A stretch of 64,000 nt of DNA from SKLM01 sp964421785 (GTDB lineage Bacteria > Chloroflexota > Anaerolineae > B4-G1), in the NCBI GenBank assembly GCA_964421785.1, contig CAYQZG010000003.1, positions 1 through 64,000 of the forward strand, read 5' to 3'. The translations under genes and the position numbers were made by a program. The notes below the pieces were generated by a model. It did not search any database. It saw only the letters and a list, made by a program, of their open reading frames with translations, and was not told the origin of the DNA. The first letter of the stretch is position 1; every line of letters begins with the position of its first letter. Of the stretch, positions 23,237 to 32,277 are shown piece after piece.

Positions 23237-24142
23237 ATGTCTCAAGGTAGGATTCTAGTTGTCGAAGATGATGCCGACATCTCAAATATGCTGCGTATCT
23301 ACTTCGAGTCAGAGGACTACGATGTGGCCGTGGCGCGGCGTGGCGAGGATGCGCTGGAGATGTGTCGTCATCAGCTGCCAAACGTGATTGTTCTGGACAT
23401 CATGTTGCCGGATATGGACGGTTACGATGTCTGTCGACAGTTGAGGAACAGCCTGCGCACCAGTCACATTCCCATCATCTTCTTGACCCAGAAGGATGAA
23501 CGGTCTGACAAGATTCGGGGCCTCGAGTTGGGCGCTGATGACTATATCACCAAGCCGTTCGACGTAGAGGAGCTCAACCTTCGTGTGCGAAATGCAATGG
23601 CGCGCTCGATGTATGAGAGTCTCACGAATCCCACGACCGGTCTCCCGAGCGGTCAGCTCATTGAGGAGCGCTTGCGGCGTTTGATGCGGAGTGACGACTG
23701 GGCCATTGTCTATGTCGGGGTCACAGGAATCGATGTGTTTAGCGAAGCCTATGGTTTTGTGGCCAGTGAGGAGGTCCTGCGGTTCACGGCAATGGTCTTG
23801 AGCCAAGCGGTGGATCGTCGGGGGACGCTGAACGATTTCATCGGTCACGTGGGCAGCGATGAATTCATTATTGTGACTAAGAAAGGAAGGGCTCGCCGCC
23901 TGGCCAGGGAGGTGAAGGAGCGCTTCGACGCGAGAGTGGGCACTCACTACGATTGGCAGGCGCGAGAGCAAGGATATCTCATTGTTGAGGATGAGGACGG
24001 CGGAGAGACGAGGGCGGATCTCATGACGCTTGCCGCTGGCGTCATCACTGCTGACGACGGGCCCTTCGCCGACATTCGCGAGATCACCGAGGCGGCTGCC
24101 GATGCGCGCCGTCAGGCGGTGCGCACGGACCAGGCGGGATAA
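23237..24142 (+). CDS. Response regulator with degenerate GGDEF domain
   Basis: The 301-residue protein has a receiver domain at residues 5-120 (phosphoacceptor D54 in VLDIMLPD, conserved K in YITKPFD). A GGDEF-like domain begins at TGLPSGQLIEERL. The active loop reads GHVGSDEFII, not GG(D/E)EF, and the usual RYGGDEF arginine is gone, so cyclic-di-GMP synthesis is unlikely. The domain may bind GTP or act as a protein-interaction module. It precedes the hybrid kinase and is probably its output partner. ATG 23237 follows GGAGGGGAT. Confidence 0.9.
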   Translation: MSQGRILVVEDDADISNMLRIYFESEDYDVAVARRGEDALEMCRHQLPNVIVLDIMLPDMDGYDVCRQLRNSLRTSHIPIIFLTQKDERSDKIRGLELGADDYITKPFDVEELNLRVRNAMARSMYESLTNPTTGLPSGQLIEERLRRLMRSDDWAIVYVGVTGIDVFSEAYGFVASEEVLRFTAMVLSQAVDRRGTLNDFIGHVGSDEFIIVTKKGRARRLAREVKERFDARVGTHYDWQAREQGYLIVEDEDGGETRADLMTLAAGVITADDGPFADIREITEAAADARRQAVRTDQAG

Positions 24143-24170
24143 TGGGCAGAATGCCCGTCTGTGCACGTAG

Positions 24171-24231
24171 GCAAGTGTGCAAGTGGGCAAGTGTGCAAGT
24201 GGGCAAGTGGCAAGTGGGCAAGAGGCAGGAA
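24171..24231 (+). repeat. R2/R3 tandem tract
   Basis: Five to six GCAAGTGN units end in GCAAGAGGCAGGAAG, between the response regulator and the hybrid kinase. Confidence 0.9.
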
Positions 24232-24333
24232 GGTCGTCGCAGGTTGATTGAAGGGAAGTAGCTGTTTCAGATTGTCATTGGGATTAGAGAGCAGGGGCGG
24301 TCAGCGGCGGGGGAACGAGGTGAGCGGCATCGC

Positions 24334-27300
24334 ATGAATGAGCCGAAGAGCAGCCGACGGCTAGCTGCAGCATTTAGCGCCCTGAGGCGTATCAGCCGGG
24401 AGATCAACACCACATTGGATCTGCAGAGGGTCCTGGATGTGGTGTCGGAAGCGTCCACGCGTCTGAGCGGCGCATCCTATGTAGCGATTCTCGTTCGGGA
24501 AGCAGAAGACAGCAGGTTTGATCTGAGAGTTGCCGCCGGCTATACAGAGCGTGAAGCAAGTGGCATCCGTGACGCCCTGCAAGAGCCTGGAGCACATCCT
24601 GCCTTGGGGAAGGCGTTGCGCACGGAGCAATCGTTGAGCATCTCAGGCGTAGCCTCAAGAGCGGAGGGGGCGCCATGGTTTGCTTCCGATGCAGAAGCTA
24701 TGATGGTGGTTCCAATCTTCTACGCGCAGATCCTGACCGGTTTGATTGTCTTGGAGAGCGAAGAAGAGGGGGCTTTTGATCAGCAGTTGATTCGGTTTAT
24801 CGAGGGCCTGGCCGACCAGGTTGCCATAGCTATCGGCAACGCGAGGCGGTATCAAGACCAGCTGGAGCGCGGCGAACTGCTGCGTGAGCGTGCTGAACAG
24901 CTTGCGTCGGTGCTTGAGGTGGCGAAGGCGCTGCGGTCTGACCGTCCTCTTGAGGACATCCTTGAGGAAGTTGCCTACGGGATTCAGGAGACTGTGGGAT
25001 TCGATCTGGTGCTGATCAGTGTGATGGAAGGCGAACCGCCTTTGCAGCATCGCGTGGCCGCTGCTGGCATTCCAATCCCTGTGTTTGAGCGCATTCGAGA
25101 GGTCCGTCAGCCTTGGTCCCTTATCGAGAGAGTGATGGTAGACAGATTTCGCATCAGCCAGAGTTTCTATATTCCGGCTGAGCGGCGTCCAGCGTGGTTT
25201 GGTGAGCTTGATATCTATGCAGATGAGGAGGGCGCGAGCCTTCGAGACAATGGCTTCGCCCGCGAGCCTGGTCGTTGGCACCCAAGGGATATGCTGGTTG
25301 TGCCCATCATCGGCACGGGGAATGATGTGGAGGGTTTCGTGTCGCTGGATCAGCCGCGTGATGGTCTGATTCCAGATCGGAGTACGCTCGAAGCGGTGGA
25401 AGTCTTTGCAGCTCAGGCGGCTGTGGCGATTGAGAATGCTCGGATGGTTGAGGTGCTTCAGCGTCGCGCCGGCGTTCTGTCTCTTTTCAATGAGATCAGT
25501 CAGTCTGCCACGGCCAAGTTGGCGTTGGACGAGGTTCTAGAAGAGGTGGTGAAGACAGCACCGCGGTTGTTGCCGTGCGATCATCAGAGTATCTTCCTTC
25601 TTGATGCGCAGGAAGAGCGCTACGCGCTCCGGGCGGTGCATGGGTGCCCATTCGAGGAGGGTGCATCGCTGTCCTTCCTCCCAGGGGAGGGGCTCGTCGG
25701 TGAGGTCGCGGAGACCGGTCTCCCGTTGACCGTTGAGGCAGGAGGCAAGCGCGCTCCGGGATTGGGAGCGGGGGGGATGGGAGCAGACGGGAGCGAAAGC
25801 CACTCCGGGAGTAAACGCCACTCCGGAAGAGAGCTTCTGCTGGCCTCCGAGATTACTATGAGGACAGCGGCCTTGGCGCCTCTCACGGTTGGTGGTCAAG
25901 TGGTGGGGGTTCTCTTTGTGGGCCGACGGGACCCGGATGATTTCTCGACAGCTGAGGTGGCGATGCTCTCGGCGTTGGCTGATCAGGTTGCCGTGGCGGT
26001 TGATAACGCCCGGCTCTTCGAGGAGGTACGCAGTTTCTCGCAGGAGCTGGAGCAGCGGGTCGAGGAGCGCACGGAGGAGCTGGCCGCAGCGATGGAGGAG
26101 CTGGCAGAAGAGCGCGATCGGGTAGAAGCGCTCTATCGCGTCACGTCTCAATTGTCGGCGAGTCTGGATCTAGACCACGTCTTGAACAAGGCGATGGCCT
26201 CGATCTTGGATGCTGTGGGGGCCGATCGGGCGGCGACGTTGCTGGTTGATTCGGAGTCGCGCAAGCTGATCATGCGGGCAGCGATTGGTGAGGGGGTCGA
26301 CCTGCGGCCGGGGGGGAGGCCTACGCGTTTCTCCAAGGACGAGGGCTTGGCAGGATGGGTGATCGGGCGGCGCACGATGGCCATGGTGCCAGATCTGCAG
26401 CAAGATGATCGCTGGGTAGAGAAGCAAGATGAGAAAGGGGCGTTTCGCTCGGCGTTAGCGGTGCCCCTTGTGATCAGCGATCAGGTGCTGGGGGCGATAC
26501 TTCTGCTGGATCGTTCCATCGGGTACTTCCGCGAGGATCACCTGCGTCTGGTGAAGACCGCTGCCGTCCAGATTGCTCAGTCGATCAACAATGCTGAGCT
26601 TTACACGGTGATCCGAGAGCAGGCGGAGCGCTTGGGCAATATGCTCAAGGAACAGCAGATTGAATCGACCAAGAGTCAGGCCGTCCTAGAGGGCGTCGCG
26701 GACGGCGTGATGGTGACAGATGATGATGGTGAGGTAATACTCTTCAATGCAGCTGCAGAGCGCATCCTCGATCTACCGCGTGAGAAGGCGATGGGACGTA
26801 CGACTCGGGAGATGCTTGGTTTGTATGGCAGCCAGGCGCAGGATTGGATGGAGACGGTCGCTGAATGGGAGGAGCGCCCCGAATCCTATGTCAGGGGTGA
26901 CTACCTTGCTGCACAATTGGACATTGAGGAACGGGTCGTAAGCGTGCACCTGGCACCGGTGCTGATGGGGCTGCGTAGCCCAGTTCCGAAATTCCTGGGC
27001 ACAGTATCGGTGTTCCGCGACGTGACGGCAGAGGTGGAGGCCGATCGCGCCAAGACGGAGTTCGTGTCGATGGTTTCGCACGAGTTGCGCACGCCAATGA
27101 CGTCGATCAAGGGCTACACGGACCTGCTTCTGATGGGGTCCGTCGGCCCGCTGGCTGGCGAGCAGGAGAGGTTCCTCTCGATTGTGCGAAGCAACGTCGA
27201 CCGGTTGACGATGTTGGTCGATGACTTGCTGGACATCTCACGGATCGAAAGCGGTCGACTGGAGCTGACGCCGAAGGAGATGGATCTGCAGGAGTCGGTG

Positions 27301-28482
27301 GCCCGAGTTGTTGCGTCCCTGGAGACGCGTGGCAACGAAAGAGGTGTTCTTCTGACGTCACAGCTGCCGCCTGGTCTTCCGATGGTGCACGCGGATCCTG
27401 ATCGTGTGTTCCAGATTCTCTCCAACCTGGTGGGGAACGCCTGCCAGTATACGCCGAGTGGGGGCGAGGTGGTCGTATCGGGTGAGGCGAAGGACGGGAA
27501 CGTTCACGTCACGGTGCGGGACACCGGCATTGGCATCTCGCCAGAGAATAAGGAGAGGATCTTTGATCGATTCTTCCGCGCCGACAGCCCAGAAGTGCAA
27601 GGAACATCGGGCACCGGATTGGGGCTCTCCATCGTCAAGTCCCTGGTGGAGATGCATGGCGGGGAGATCTGGGTGGAAAGTGAGCTTGGCGAGGGGAGCA
27701 GTTTCACTTTCACCCTGCCTACCAAGGAGGCGAGCGGTCTGATAACGCCGGAGAGGGGATCGCAGACGTTCTTGGTTGTCGAGGATGACCTGGACATAGC
27801 CAATCTGATTCAGTTCCATCTTTCAGGGAATGGTCGTGAGGTTCTGATCGCCCAGCGAGGGGACGAAGCACTCGCGCTGGCCAGGCAAGAGCAACCGGAT
27901 TTGGTTACGCTGGATGTCATGTTGCCCGACGTGAATGGATTTGAGCTACTCGAGACCTTGAAGTCGGATCGAAGGACGCGGGATATACCGGTGATCATCG
28001 TCTCGGTGGTATCTGATCGACAAGAAGGTTTGCGGTTGGGCGCGGTTGATTACATTGCCAAGCCGATCGATGAGGAGAAGCTGCTTGCTTCAGCCAAGAG
28101 GGCTCTTAAGGCGAACGGCAGCACAGTATTGGTCGTGGACGATGATCGGGATACTGTCTCTCTGTTGGATCGGGTCTTGCGGGCCAACGACTTTGCAGTT
28201 GAGGCAGTTACTCGCGGGAGGGATGTCTTGGCTGTAGCTCGCAAGGTGAAGCCATCTTTGGTTCTGCTGGACGTGAAGCTGCCAGACCTGGATGGATATG
28301 CGGTCTTGGAGCAGCTCAAAGCTGATTCGGAGCTTGGTGACGTACCTGTGATCGTGATGACGGGGAGCGAGATCATAAACGACGCCAAACGGCAGAAGGT
28401 GCTCGCTTTGGGCGCCGAGCGCTTCATAGAGAAACCCTTCTCGATCGAGGAGTTGGTGGAGCAGATTGAAAACGCGACGTGA
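24334..28482 (+). CDS. Multi-GAF/PAS hybrid histidine kinase with two receivers
   Basis: The 1382-residue soluble kinase has GAF domains at about 30-180, 205-375, 400-570 and 615-770, and a coiled coil around 570-612 (QELEQRVEERTEELAAAMEE). A PAS domain lies near 790-900. HisKA has H916 in VSHELRTPM, and the ATPase domain has the DTGIGI and GTGLGLSIVK boxes. Two receivers carry D1194 and D1313. No TM helix is visible, so it senses cytosolic signals. GAF3 carries a 68-bp R7 insert (25741-25808) next to an R4 palindrome, adding about 30 residues (GGKRAPGLGAGGMGADGS...). GAGGTGAG lies eight bases before ATG 24334. The lone receiver downstream extends the phosphorelay. Confidence 0.92.
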   Translation: MNEPKSSRRLAAAFSALRRISREINTTLDLQRVLDVVSEASTRLSGASYVAILVREAEDSRFDLRVAAGYTEREASGIRDALQEPGAHPALGKALRTEQSLSISGVASRAEGAPWFASDAEAMMVVPIFYAQILTGLIVLESEEEGAFDQQLIRFIEGLADQVAIAIGNARRYQDQLERGELLRERAEQLASVLEVAKALRSDRPLEDILEEVAYGIQETVGFDLVLISVMEGEPPLQHRVAAAGIPIPVFERIREVRQPWSLIERVMVDRFRISQSFYIPAERRPAWFGELDIYADEEGASLRDNGFAREPGRWHPRDMLVVPIIGTGNDVEGFVSLDQPRDGLIPDRSTLEAVEVFAAQAAVAIENARMVEVLQRRAGVLSLFNEISQSATAKLALDEVLEEVVKTAPRLLPCDHQSIFLLDAQEERYALRAVHGCPFEEGASLSFLPGEGLVGEVAETGLPLTVEAGGKRAPGLGAGGMGADGSESHSGSKRHSGRELLLASEITMRTAALAPLTVGGQVVGVLFVGRRDPDDFSTAEVAMLSALADQVAVAVDNARLFEEVRSFSQELEQRVEERTEELAAAMEELAEERDRVEALYRVTSQLSASLDLDHVLNKAMASILDAVGADRAATLLVDSESRKLIMRAAIGEGVDLRPGGRPTRFSKDEGLAGWVIGRRTMAMVPDLQQDDRWVEKQDEKGAFRSALAVPLVISDQVLGAILLLDRSIGYFREDHLRLVKTAAVQIAQSINNAELYTVIREQAERLGNMLKEQQIESTKSQAVLEGVADGVMVTDDDGEVILFNAAAERILDLPREKAMGRTTREMLGLYGSQAQDWMETVAEWEERPESYVRGDYLAAQLDIEERVVSVHLAPVLMGLRSPVPKFLGTVSVFRDVTAEVEADRAKTEFVSMVSHELRTPMTSIKGYTDLLLMGSVGPLAGEQERFLSIVRSNVDRLTMLVDDLLDISRIESGRLELTPKEMDLQESVARVVASLETRGNERGVLLTSQLPPGLPMVHADPDRVFQILSNLVGNACQYTPSGGEVVVSGEAKDGNVHVTVRDTGIGISPENKERIFDRFFRADSPEVQGTSGTGLGLSIVKSLVEMHGGEIWVESELGEGSSFTFTLPTKEASGLITPERGSQTFLVVEDDLDIANLIQFHLSGNGREVLIAQRGDEALALARQEQPDLVTLDVMLPDVNGFELLETLKSDRRTRDIPVIIVSVVSDRQEGLRLGAVDYIAKPIDEEKLLASAKRALKANGSTVLVVDDDRDTVSLLDRVLRANDFAVEAVTRGRDVLAVARKVKPSLVLLDVKLPDLDGYAVLEQLKADSELGDVPVIVMTGSEIINDAKRQKVLALGAERFIEKPFSIEELVEQIENAT
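25741..25824 (+). repeat. R7 element plus R4 palindrome inside the kinase gene
   Basis: Bases 25741-25808 match 60681-60748 in the giant TPR gene at 61 of 68 positions by direct alignment. Both are read in the same frame (GGK-APGLGA-GM-ADGS). An R4 palindrome (25808-25824) follows immediately. Confidence 0.85.
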
Positions 28483-28503
28483 TTTGATGAGAGGTGAAGT
28501 GGC

Positions 28504-28908
28504 ATGGCGAAGATCCTCGTTGCTGAGGATGAGCGAGATATTCGAGAGTTGATCGGTTTTACGCTTGGCCTGGCCGATTTTGAGGTTGTGCTGGCTCAAG
28601 ACGGTCTGGAAGCTGTTGAGGAAGCTCCGGTGGAGAAGCCCGATCTCATTATTCTCGACGTGCGGATGCCCCGGATGTCGGGCTATGAGGCCTGTCGTCA
28701 ACTGAAGAAGGACCCAGCGACAACTGATATTCCGGTTGTGTTTCTCTCGGCCAAGGGACAGGAGAAGGAGATTGAGGAGGGGCTGGATTCCGGGGCGCTG
28801 GATTACATTGTGAAACCCTTTGCGCCGGATCAGCTGGTTAATCAGGTAAGAGGCATTCTGGAAGAGGCAAGAGGCAGGAAGCAAGAGGGAAGAGAAAGAT
28901 CTGACTAA
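28504..28908 (+). CDS. Single-domain response regulator
   Basis: The 134-residue protein is one receiver domain: acidic pocket EDE at the N-terminus, phosphoacceptor D52 in ILDVRMP, and conserved K in YIVKPF. The last residues (EEARGRKQEGRERSD) are encoded by an R3 repeat (28861-28895), so the original C-terminus was altered. It follows the hybrid kinase by 21 bp and precedes the second alpha/beta hydrolase by 3 bp. With no output domain it may shuttle phosphate or act by protein contact. Confidence 0.92.
   Translation: MAKILVAEDERDIRELIGFTLGLADFEVVLAQDGLEAVEEAPVEKPDLIILDVRMPRMSGYEACRQLKKDPATTDIPVVFLSAKGQEKEIEEGLDSGALDYIVKPFAPDQLVNQVRGILEEARGRKQEGRERSD
28861..28895 (+). repeat. R3 repeat (GGCAAGAGGCAGGAAGCAAG) at a gene 3' end
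   Basis: The same unit occurs at 43901-43933 (3' end of minD), 49035-49056, 50583-50602 (3' end of rpoN), 51892-51940, 60655-60690 and 61325-61345. Confidence 0.88.
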
Positions 28909-28911
28909 GCT

Positions 28912-29697
28912 ATGAGTGCTGTTGTTCTGAATAAAGGGCTTGTTCACTATGAGGCCATAGGGCGTGGCGTAGGGCCTTTGGTCTTCCTTCACGGCTGGCT
29001 GGGATCGTGGCGTTACTGGGTGCCAGCCATGGAGGAGCTTTCAATCACTCAGCGCACTTATGCCTTTGACTTGTGGGGCTTTGGGGACTCGGATAGATAT
29101 CGTGAATACAGCGTTGCTGCGTACATTGACTTGTTGCGGGCATTCCTAGATGAGATGGGCATCCAGCGTGTTTCACTGGTTGGACACTCGCTGGGAGGCC
29201 TGGTCGCGCTTCACTTCGCTGCCCGGTCGCCGGATCGGGTTGAGCGGGTGATGGGCGTGAGCGTTCCTCTGTTGGGGGCTTCCATTGACCGCTCGTTCAC
29301 AGACTTCTCGGGCAATGGAGATGCCCTGGCACGGTTGATTGCGCGACGCGCGAGCTTCCCCGAGGTGGTGCGTGAGGCCCGCAAGGCGGATATCGAGGCC
29401 ATCGCGACCAGCGTGCGCTCGGCGATGGAGGACGACCTTCGCGGGACGTTTCTGCCCTCCTATGTGCCAGTCCTTCTCGTCCATGGTGAGGAGGATCCAT
29501 TGATCCAGGCACCGCGTCCCGAGTGGTTGCGAGCGTTCGCGTACAATGCTCGTGTCTTGTTCTTGAACGGCGCCGGTCACTTCCCTATGCTGGAGGAGAA
29601 GAACAAGTTCAATCGCCTGCTCATGGAGTTCTTGAGGGCGGACGGAGATCTCGACTCGCTGGAGTTGAAGGAAGAGTGGCAACGTCGACTGCGCTAA
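28912..29697 (+). CDS. Alpha/beta hydrolase (copy 2)
   Basis: The 261-residue paralogue of the gene at 19212-20018 has VFLHGWLGSWRYW, nucleophile S93 in GHSLGG, an acid in HGEEDPLIQ, and NGAGHFPMLEEKNKF with the histidine. It begins three bases after the receiver gene's stop, so signalling and hydrolase genes are in one transcript. Having the same enzyme at both ends of the cluster suggests duplication within a pathway. Confidence 0.88.
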   Translation: MSAVVLNKGLVHYEAIGRGVGPLVFLHGWLGSWRYWVPAMEELSITQRTYAFDLWGFGDSDRYREYSVAAYIDLLRAFLDEMGIQRVSLVGHSLGGLVALHFAARSPDRVERVMGVSVPLLGASIDRSFTDFSGNGDALARLIARRASFPEVVREARKADIEAIATSVRSAMEDDLRGTFLPSYVPVLLVHGEEDPLIQAPRPEWLRAFAYNARVLFLNGAGHFPMLEEKNKFNRLLMEFLRADGDLDSLELKEEWQRRLR

Positions 29698-29793
29698 CTG
29701 AACGGTCGGTGGGCTGTGCGCCGATCGATGTCGATCATCAACCGTTCGTTGCCATCGCCGGCTCTCATCCCTAGCCGCCATCTTCCTCCGACC

Positions 29794-30924
29794 ATGTCCA
29801 TTCGCCGGCTGCTGGTCGTCGCTCGCAAGGAGCTCTGCCACGTCACGCGCGACCTTCGGCTTCTATTCCTCGTCACGGTGGCTCCCGGATTCTTGCTGGT
29901 GACCCTATCGTACGTCTTCGCCCTTGACGTCGGCCGAGTCAATCTGGCTGTGCGGGATCTCGATCGGACAACGCTCTCTCGAGACCTCATCTCGCGCGTT
30001 ACGGCTGACGGCGACTTTGTGGTGGTCAGCCGGCTGGAGGAAGCGCGGGACGTGGAGCGGGTCTTCACCCGGGGGGAAGCCGACATTGTGCTGACGATCC
30101 CGCGGGGCTTCGCCAGAACAGCCTTGCGCGGCGAGCCGGCCCAGATCCAGTGTGTTGTCGACGGGGTGGATGCGATCGGCGGCAGCCAGTCTCTGGCGCT
30201 TCTGGAGAGCCGCGTGCACGCCTTCGTGGCGCGCATGGCGCGATCCAGAGCCGGTCTGGGCGCCGAGTCATTGGTCGCTGTCGATGCTGTTGCGATCAAG
30301 GAGCGCGCTTGGTACAACGAGGCGCTTAAGTCATTGATCGGCATGGTACCCGGGCTGATGGCGATCATTCTCTGTATGCCCGCCTTGGCGTTTGCCCTGG
30401 CGCTGACCCGGGAGAAGGAGATGGGCTCCTTCGAAAGCCTGATCGTCACGCCGGTGCGCGGCGTCGAGTACTTGATCGGCAAGCTGTTGGCCTATGAGCT
30501 GGGTGGGGTTGCCAGCGGCGTCCTGGCTTTGCTGGTAGCCACCCTCTGGTTTCAGGTACCTTTCCGAGGCTCCTTGCCCGACTTCCTCTTGCTCACCGCT
30601 GCCTACATGATTGCCAGCACGGGTATCAGTCTGGTGGTGGCCAGCCTTGTGCGCAACCAGCAGACGGCGATGTTTCTCATCTTGATGATCTTCTTTGTGC
30701 CGAGTTTCTTTCTCGCCGGTCTGCTTCGCCCGGTCGCTGAGGAGCCGATTGCGCGAGCCATCGCCTATGCTCTGCCATCGACTCATTTCATCAGCATCTC
30801 GCGCGGCTTGTTCCTCAAGGGCCTGGGGCTTGCAGCTCTGAAGGCGCCCGCCGCGGCGCTGCTGGGGATTGGCTTCGTCTGTCAAGTCATCAGCCTGTTG
30901 TTGTTCGAGAAGAAGCTGGCATGA
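29794..30924 (+). CDS. ABC-2 type transporter permease (1)
   Basis: The 376-residue protein has an N-terminal TM helix (LFLVTVAPGFLLVTLSYVFA), a large extracytoplasmic domain, and five C-terminal TM helices with the ABC-2 segment EKEMGSFESLIVTPVRGVEYLIGKLL. This is the YhhJ/YbhS-type layout of drug or polysaccharide exporters. ATG 29794 is chosen because the family start (MSIRRLLVVARKEL) is there; GTG 29716 would add 26 residues. No ATPase gene is adjacent. Confidence 0.87.
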   Translation: MSIRRLLVVARKELCHVTRDLRLLFLVTVAPGFLLVTLSYVFALDVGRVNLAVRDLDRTTLSRDLISRVTADGDFVVVSRLEEARDVERVFTRGEADIVLTIPRGFARTALRGEPAQIQCVVDGVDAIGGSQSLALLESRVHAFVARMARSRAGLGAESLVAVDAVAIKERAWYNEALKSLIGMVPGLMAIILCMPALAFALALTREKEMGSFESLIVTPVRGVEYLIGKLLAYELGGVASGVLALLVATLWFQVPFRGSLPDFLLLTAAYMIASTGISLVVASLVRNQQTAMFLILMIFFVPSFFLAGLLRPVAEEPIARAIAYALPSTHFISISRGLFLKGLGLAALKAPAAALLGIGFVCQVISLLLFEKKLA

Positions 30925-30944
30925 CGGGGCAGCCATTGCTGGTG

Positions 30945-31079
30945 CGTTGGCACGCTGGCACGTTGGAAAGTTTGAACGTTGGAACGTTGGCGGGCGATCT
31001 CGCCCTGCTCGTCCTAGACGCCTCACGCGCGCCGGACGGCACTCCGCATAGCTCCGTGCCTAACTACGAACGGACTGCG
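30945..31079 (+). repeat. GTTGGAACGTTGG-type tract and R6 copy between permease genes
   Basis: Imperfect GTTGGCAC/GTTGGAAC units occupy about 30945-30990 and recur after the second permease (32227-32268). At 31036-31079 an R6 element (GGCACTCCGC...CTAACTACGAACGG) follows. No gene is seen in the 187-bp gap. Confidence 0.65.
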
Positions 31080-31111
31080 CCTACAGGGAGAAGGGAAGGG
31101 GATGGATCGTC

Positions 31112-32227
31112 GTGCTGCTGCGTATCCGTAACCTGATCCGCAAAGAGCTCATACAGCTGGGCCGCGATTCACTGTTGACGGCCTTCATCGTCACCCTGCC
31201 CGTCATCCAGCTGGTACTGCTCGCTCGAGCCACCACCTCGGATATCATTGGACTGGATATCTGTATTGTGGATCGTGATCAATCCAGTGCCAGTCGCCGC
31301 GCGGTGGAGGCTCTGAGTAACGTGGGGGAGCTAGAGATCCACAGTGTACTGGTGACCGTGGAGGAGGCTGGTCGTCTCCTGGATCAGGGGGATGTGATCC
31401 TGGCGGTGGTCGTCCCCGAGGGCTTCTCCAGGGCGCTCACGCGTCCTGTGGACACGGCCTCGATACAGATTGTCGTCGATGGCAGCAATGACCTCATAGC
31501 GGACATTGCTCTCGGCGCTGCCCGCGAGGCCTTGACCGAATTTGTCAGCGATGAGGCTCTGGGCTCGGGAGGCAGTTCGGTGTCTCTCGTCGACCTGCGC
31601 ACCACGGTGCGCTTCAACCCGACGTTCAACGTGAAGCTCTTTACGGTGCCGGCGCAGGTGGGCTTCATCGTCTACCAGGTGACCCTGACGGTGGCTTCGA
31701 TAGGTCTGGCGCGGGAGCGCGAGTTAGGCACGCTTGAACAGCTCATCGTGATGCCCCTGACCCGGCTGGAGTTGGTGATCGGTAAGGCCTTACCGGCGTT
31801 GATCATGGGGATGGTCAACTTCCTTTCGATGCTGGGAGTGGCCGTCTGGGGGTTTGGGGTCCCCTTGCGAGGTTCTCCCTGGCTTCTGCTTGGATTGACG
31901 CTGGTTTTTGTCTTTGCCGAGATCGGTTATGGTATCTTCATCTCCGGAATAGCCCATACGCAACAGCAGGCGATTTTGATGGTCTTCGTGCTGGCGATGG
32001 TCGATATGGCATTCTCCGGCTTTCTGGTGCCGGTCAAGAACCTGCCTGCGGGGCTGCGGGTGATCGCCCGAGCCGTTCCCCTGCGTCACTACCTGACCAT
32101 TATGCGCAGTGTGATGCTCAGGGGCGCCGGGCTGAGCGCGCTGTGGCCCCATGCGGTGGCAATGCTCGTCGTGGGCACCCTGGTCACCGGGTTTGCAGTG
32201 CGGAACTTGAATCGTCGTTTGGATTAG
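31112..32227 (+). CDS. ABC-2 type transporter permease (2)
   Basis: The 371-residue homologue of the preceding permease has the same topology: one N-terminal helix (LLTAFIVTLPVIQLVLLA), a soluble loop, and five C-terminal helices with ARERELGTLEQLIVMPLTRLELVIGK. GTG 31112 is the start, with AAGGGAAGGGG upstream. The two permeases probably form a heterodimer; the ATP-binding subunit must be elsewhere. Confidence 0.9.
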   Translation: MLLRIRNLIRKELIQLGRDSLLTAFIVTLPVIQLVLLARATTSDIIGLDICIVDRDQSSASRRAVEALSNVGELEIHSVLVTVEEAGRLLDQGDVILAVVVPEGFSRALTRPVDTASIQIVVDGSNDLIADIALGAAREALTEFVSDEALGSGGSSVSLVDLRTTVRFNPTFNVKLFTVPAQVGFIVYQVTLTVASIGLARERELGTLEQLIVMPLTRLELVIGKALPALIMGMVNFLSMLGVAVWGFGVPLRGSPWLLLGLTLVFVFAEIGYGIFISGIAHTQQQAILMVFVLAMVDMAFSGFLVPVKNLPAGLRVIARAVPLRHYLTIMRSVMLRGAGLSALWPHAVAMLVVGTLVTGFAVRNLNRRLD

Positions 32228-32277
32228 AACGTTGGAACGTGGCCCAGCGGGGCTGGGCTGGGACGTTGGCTTACGTG

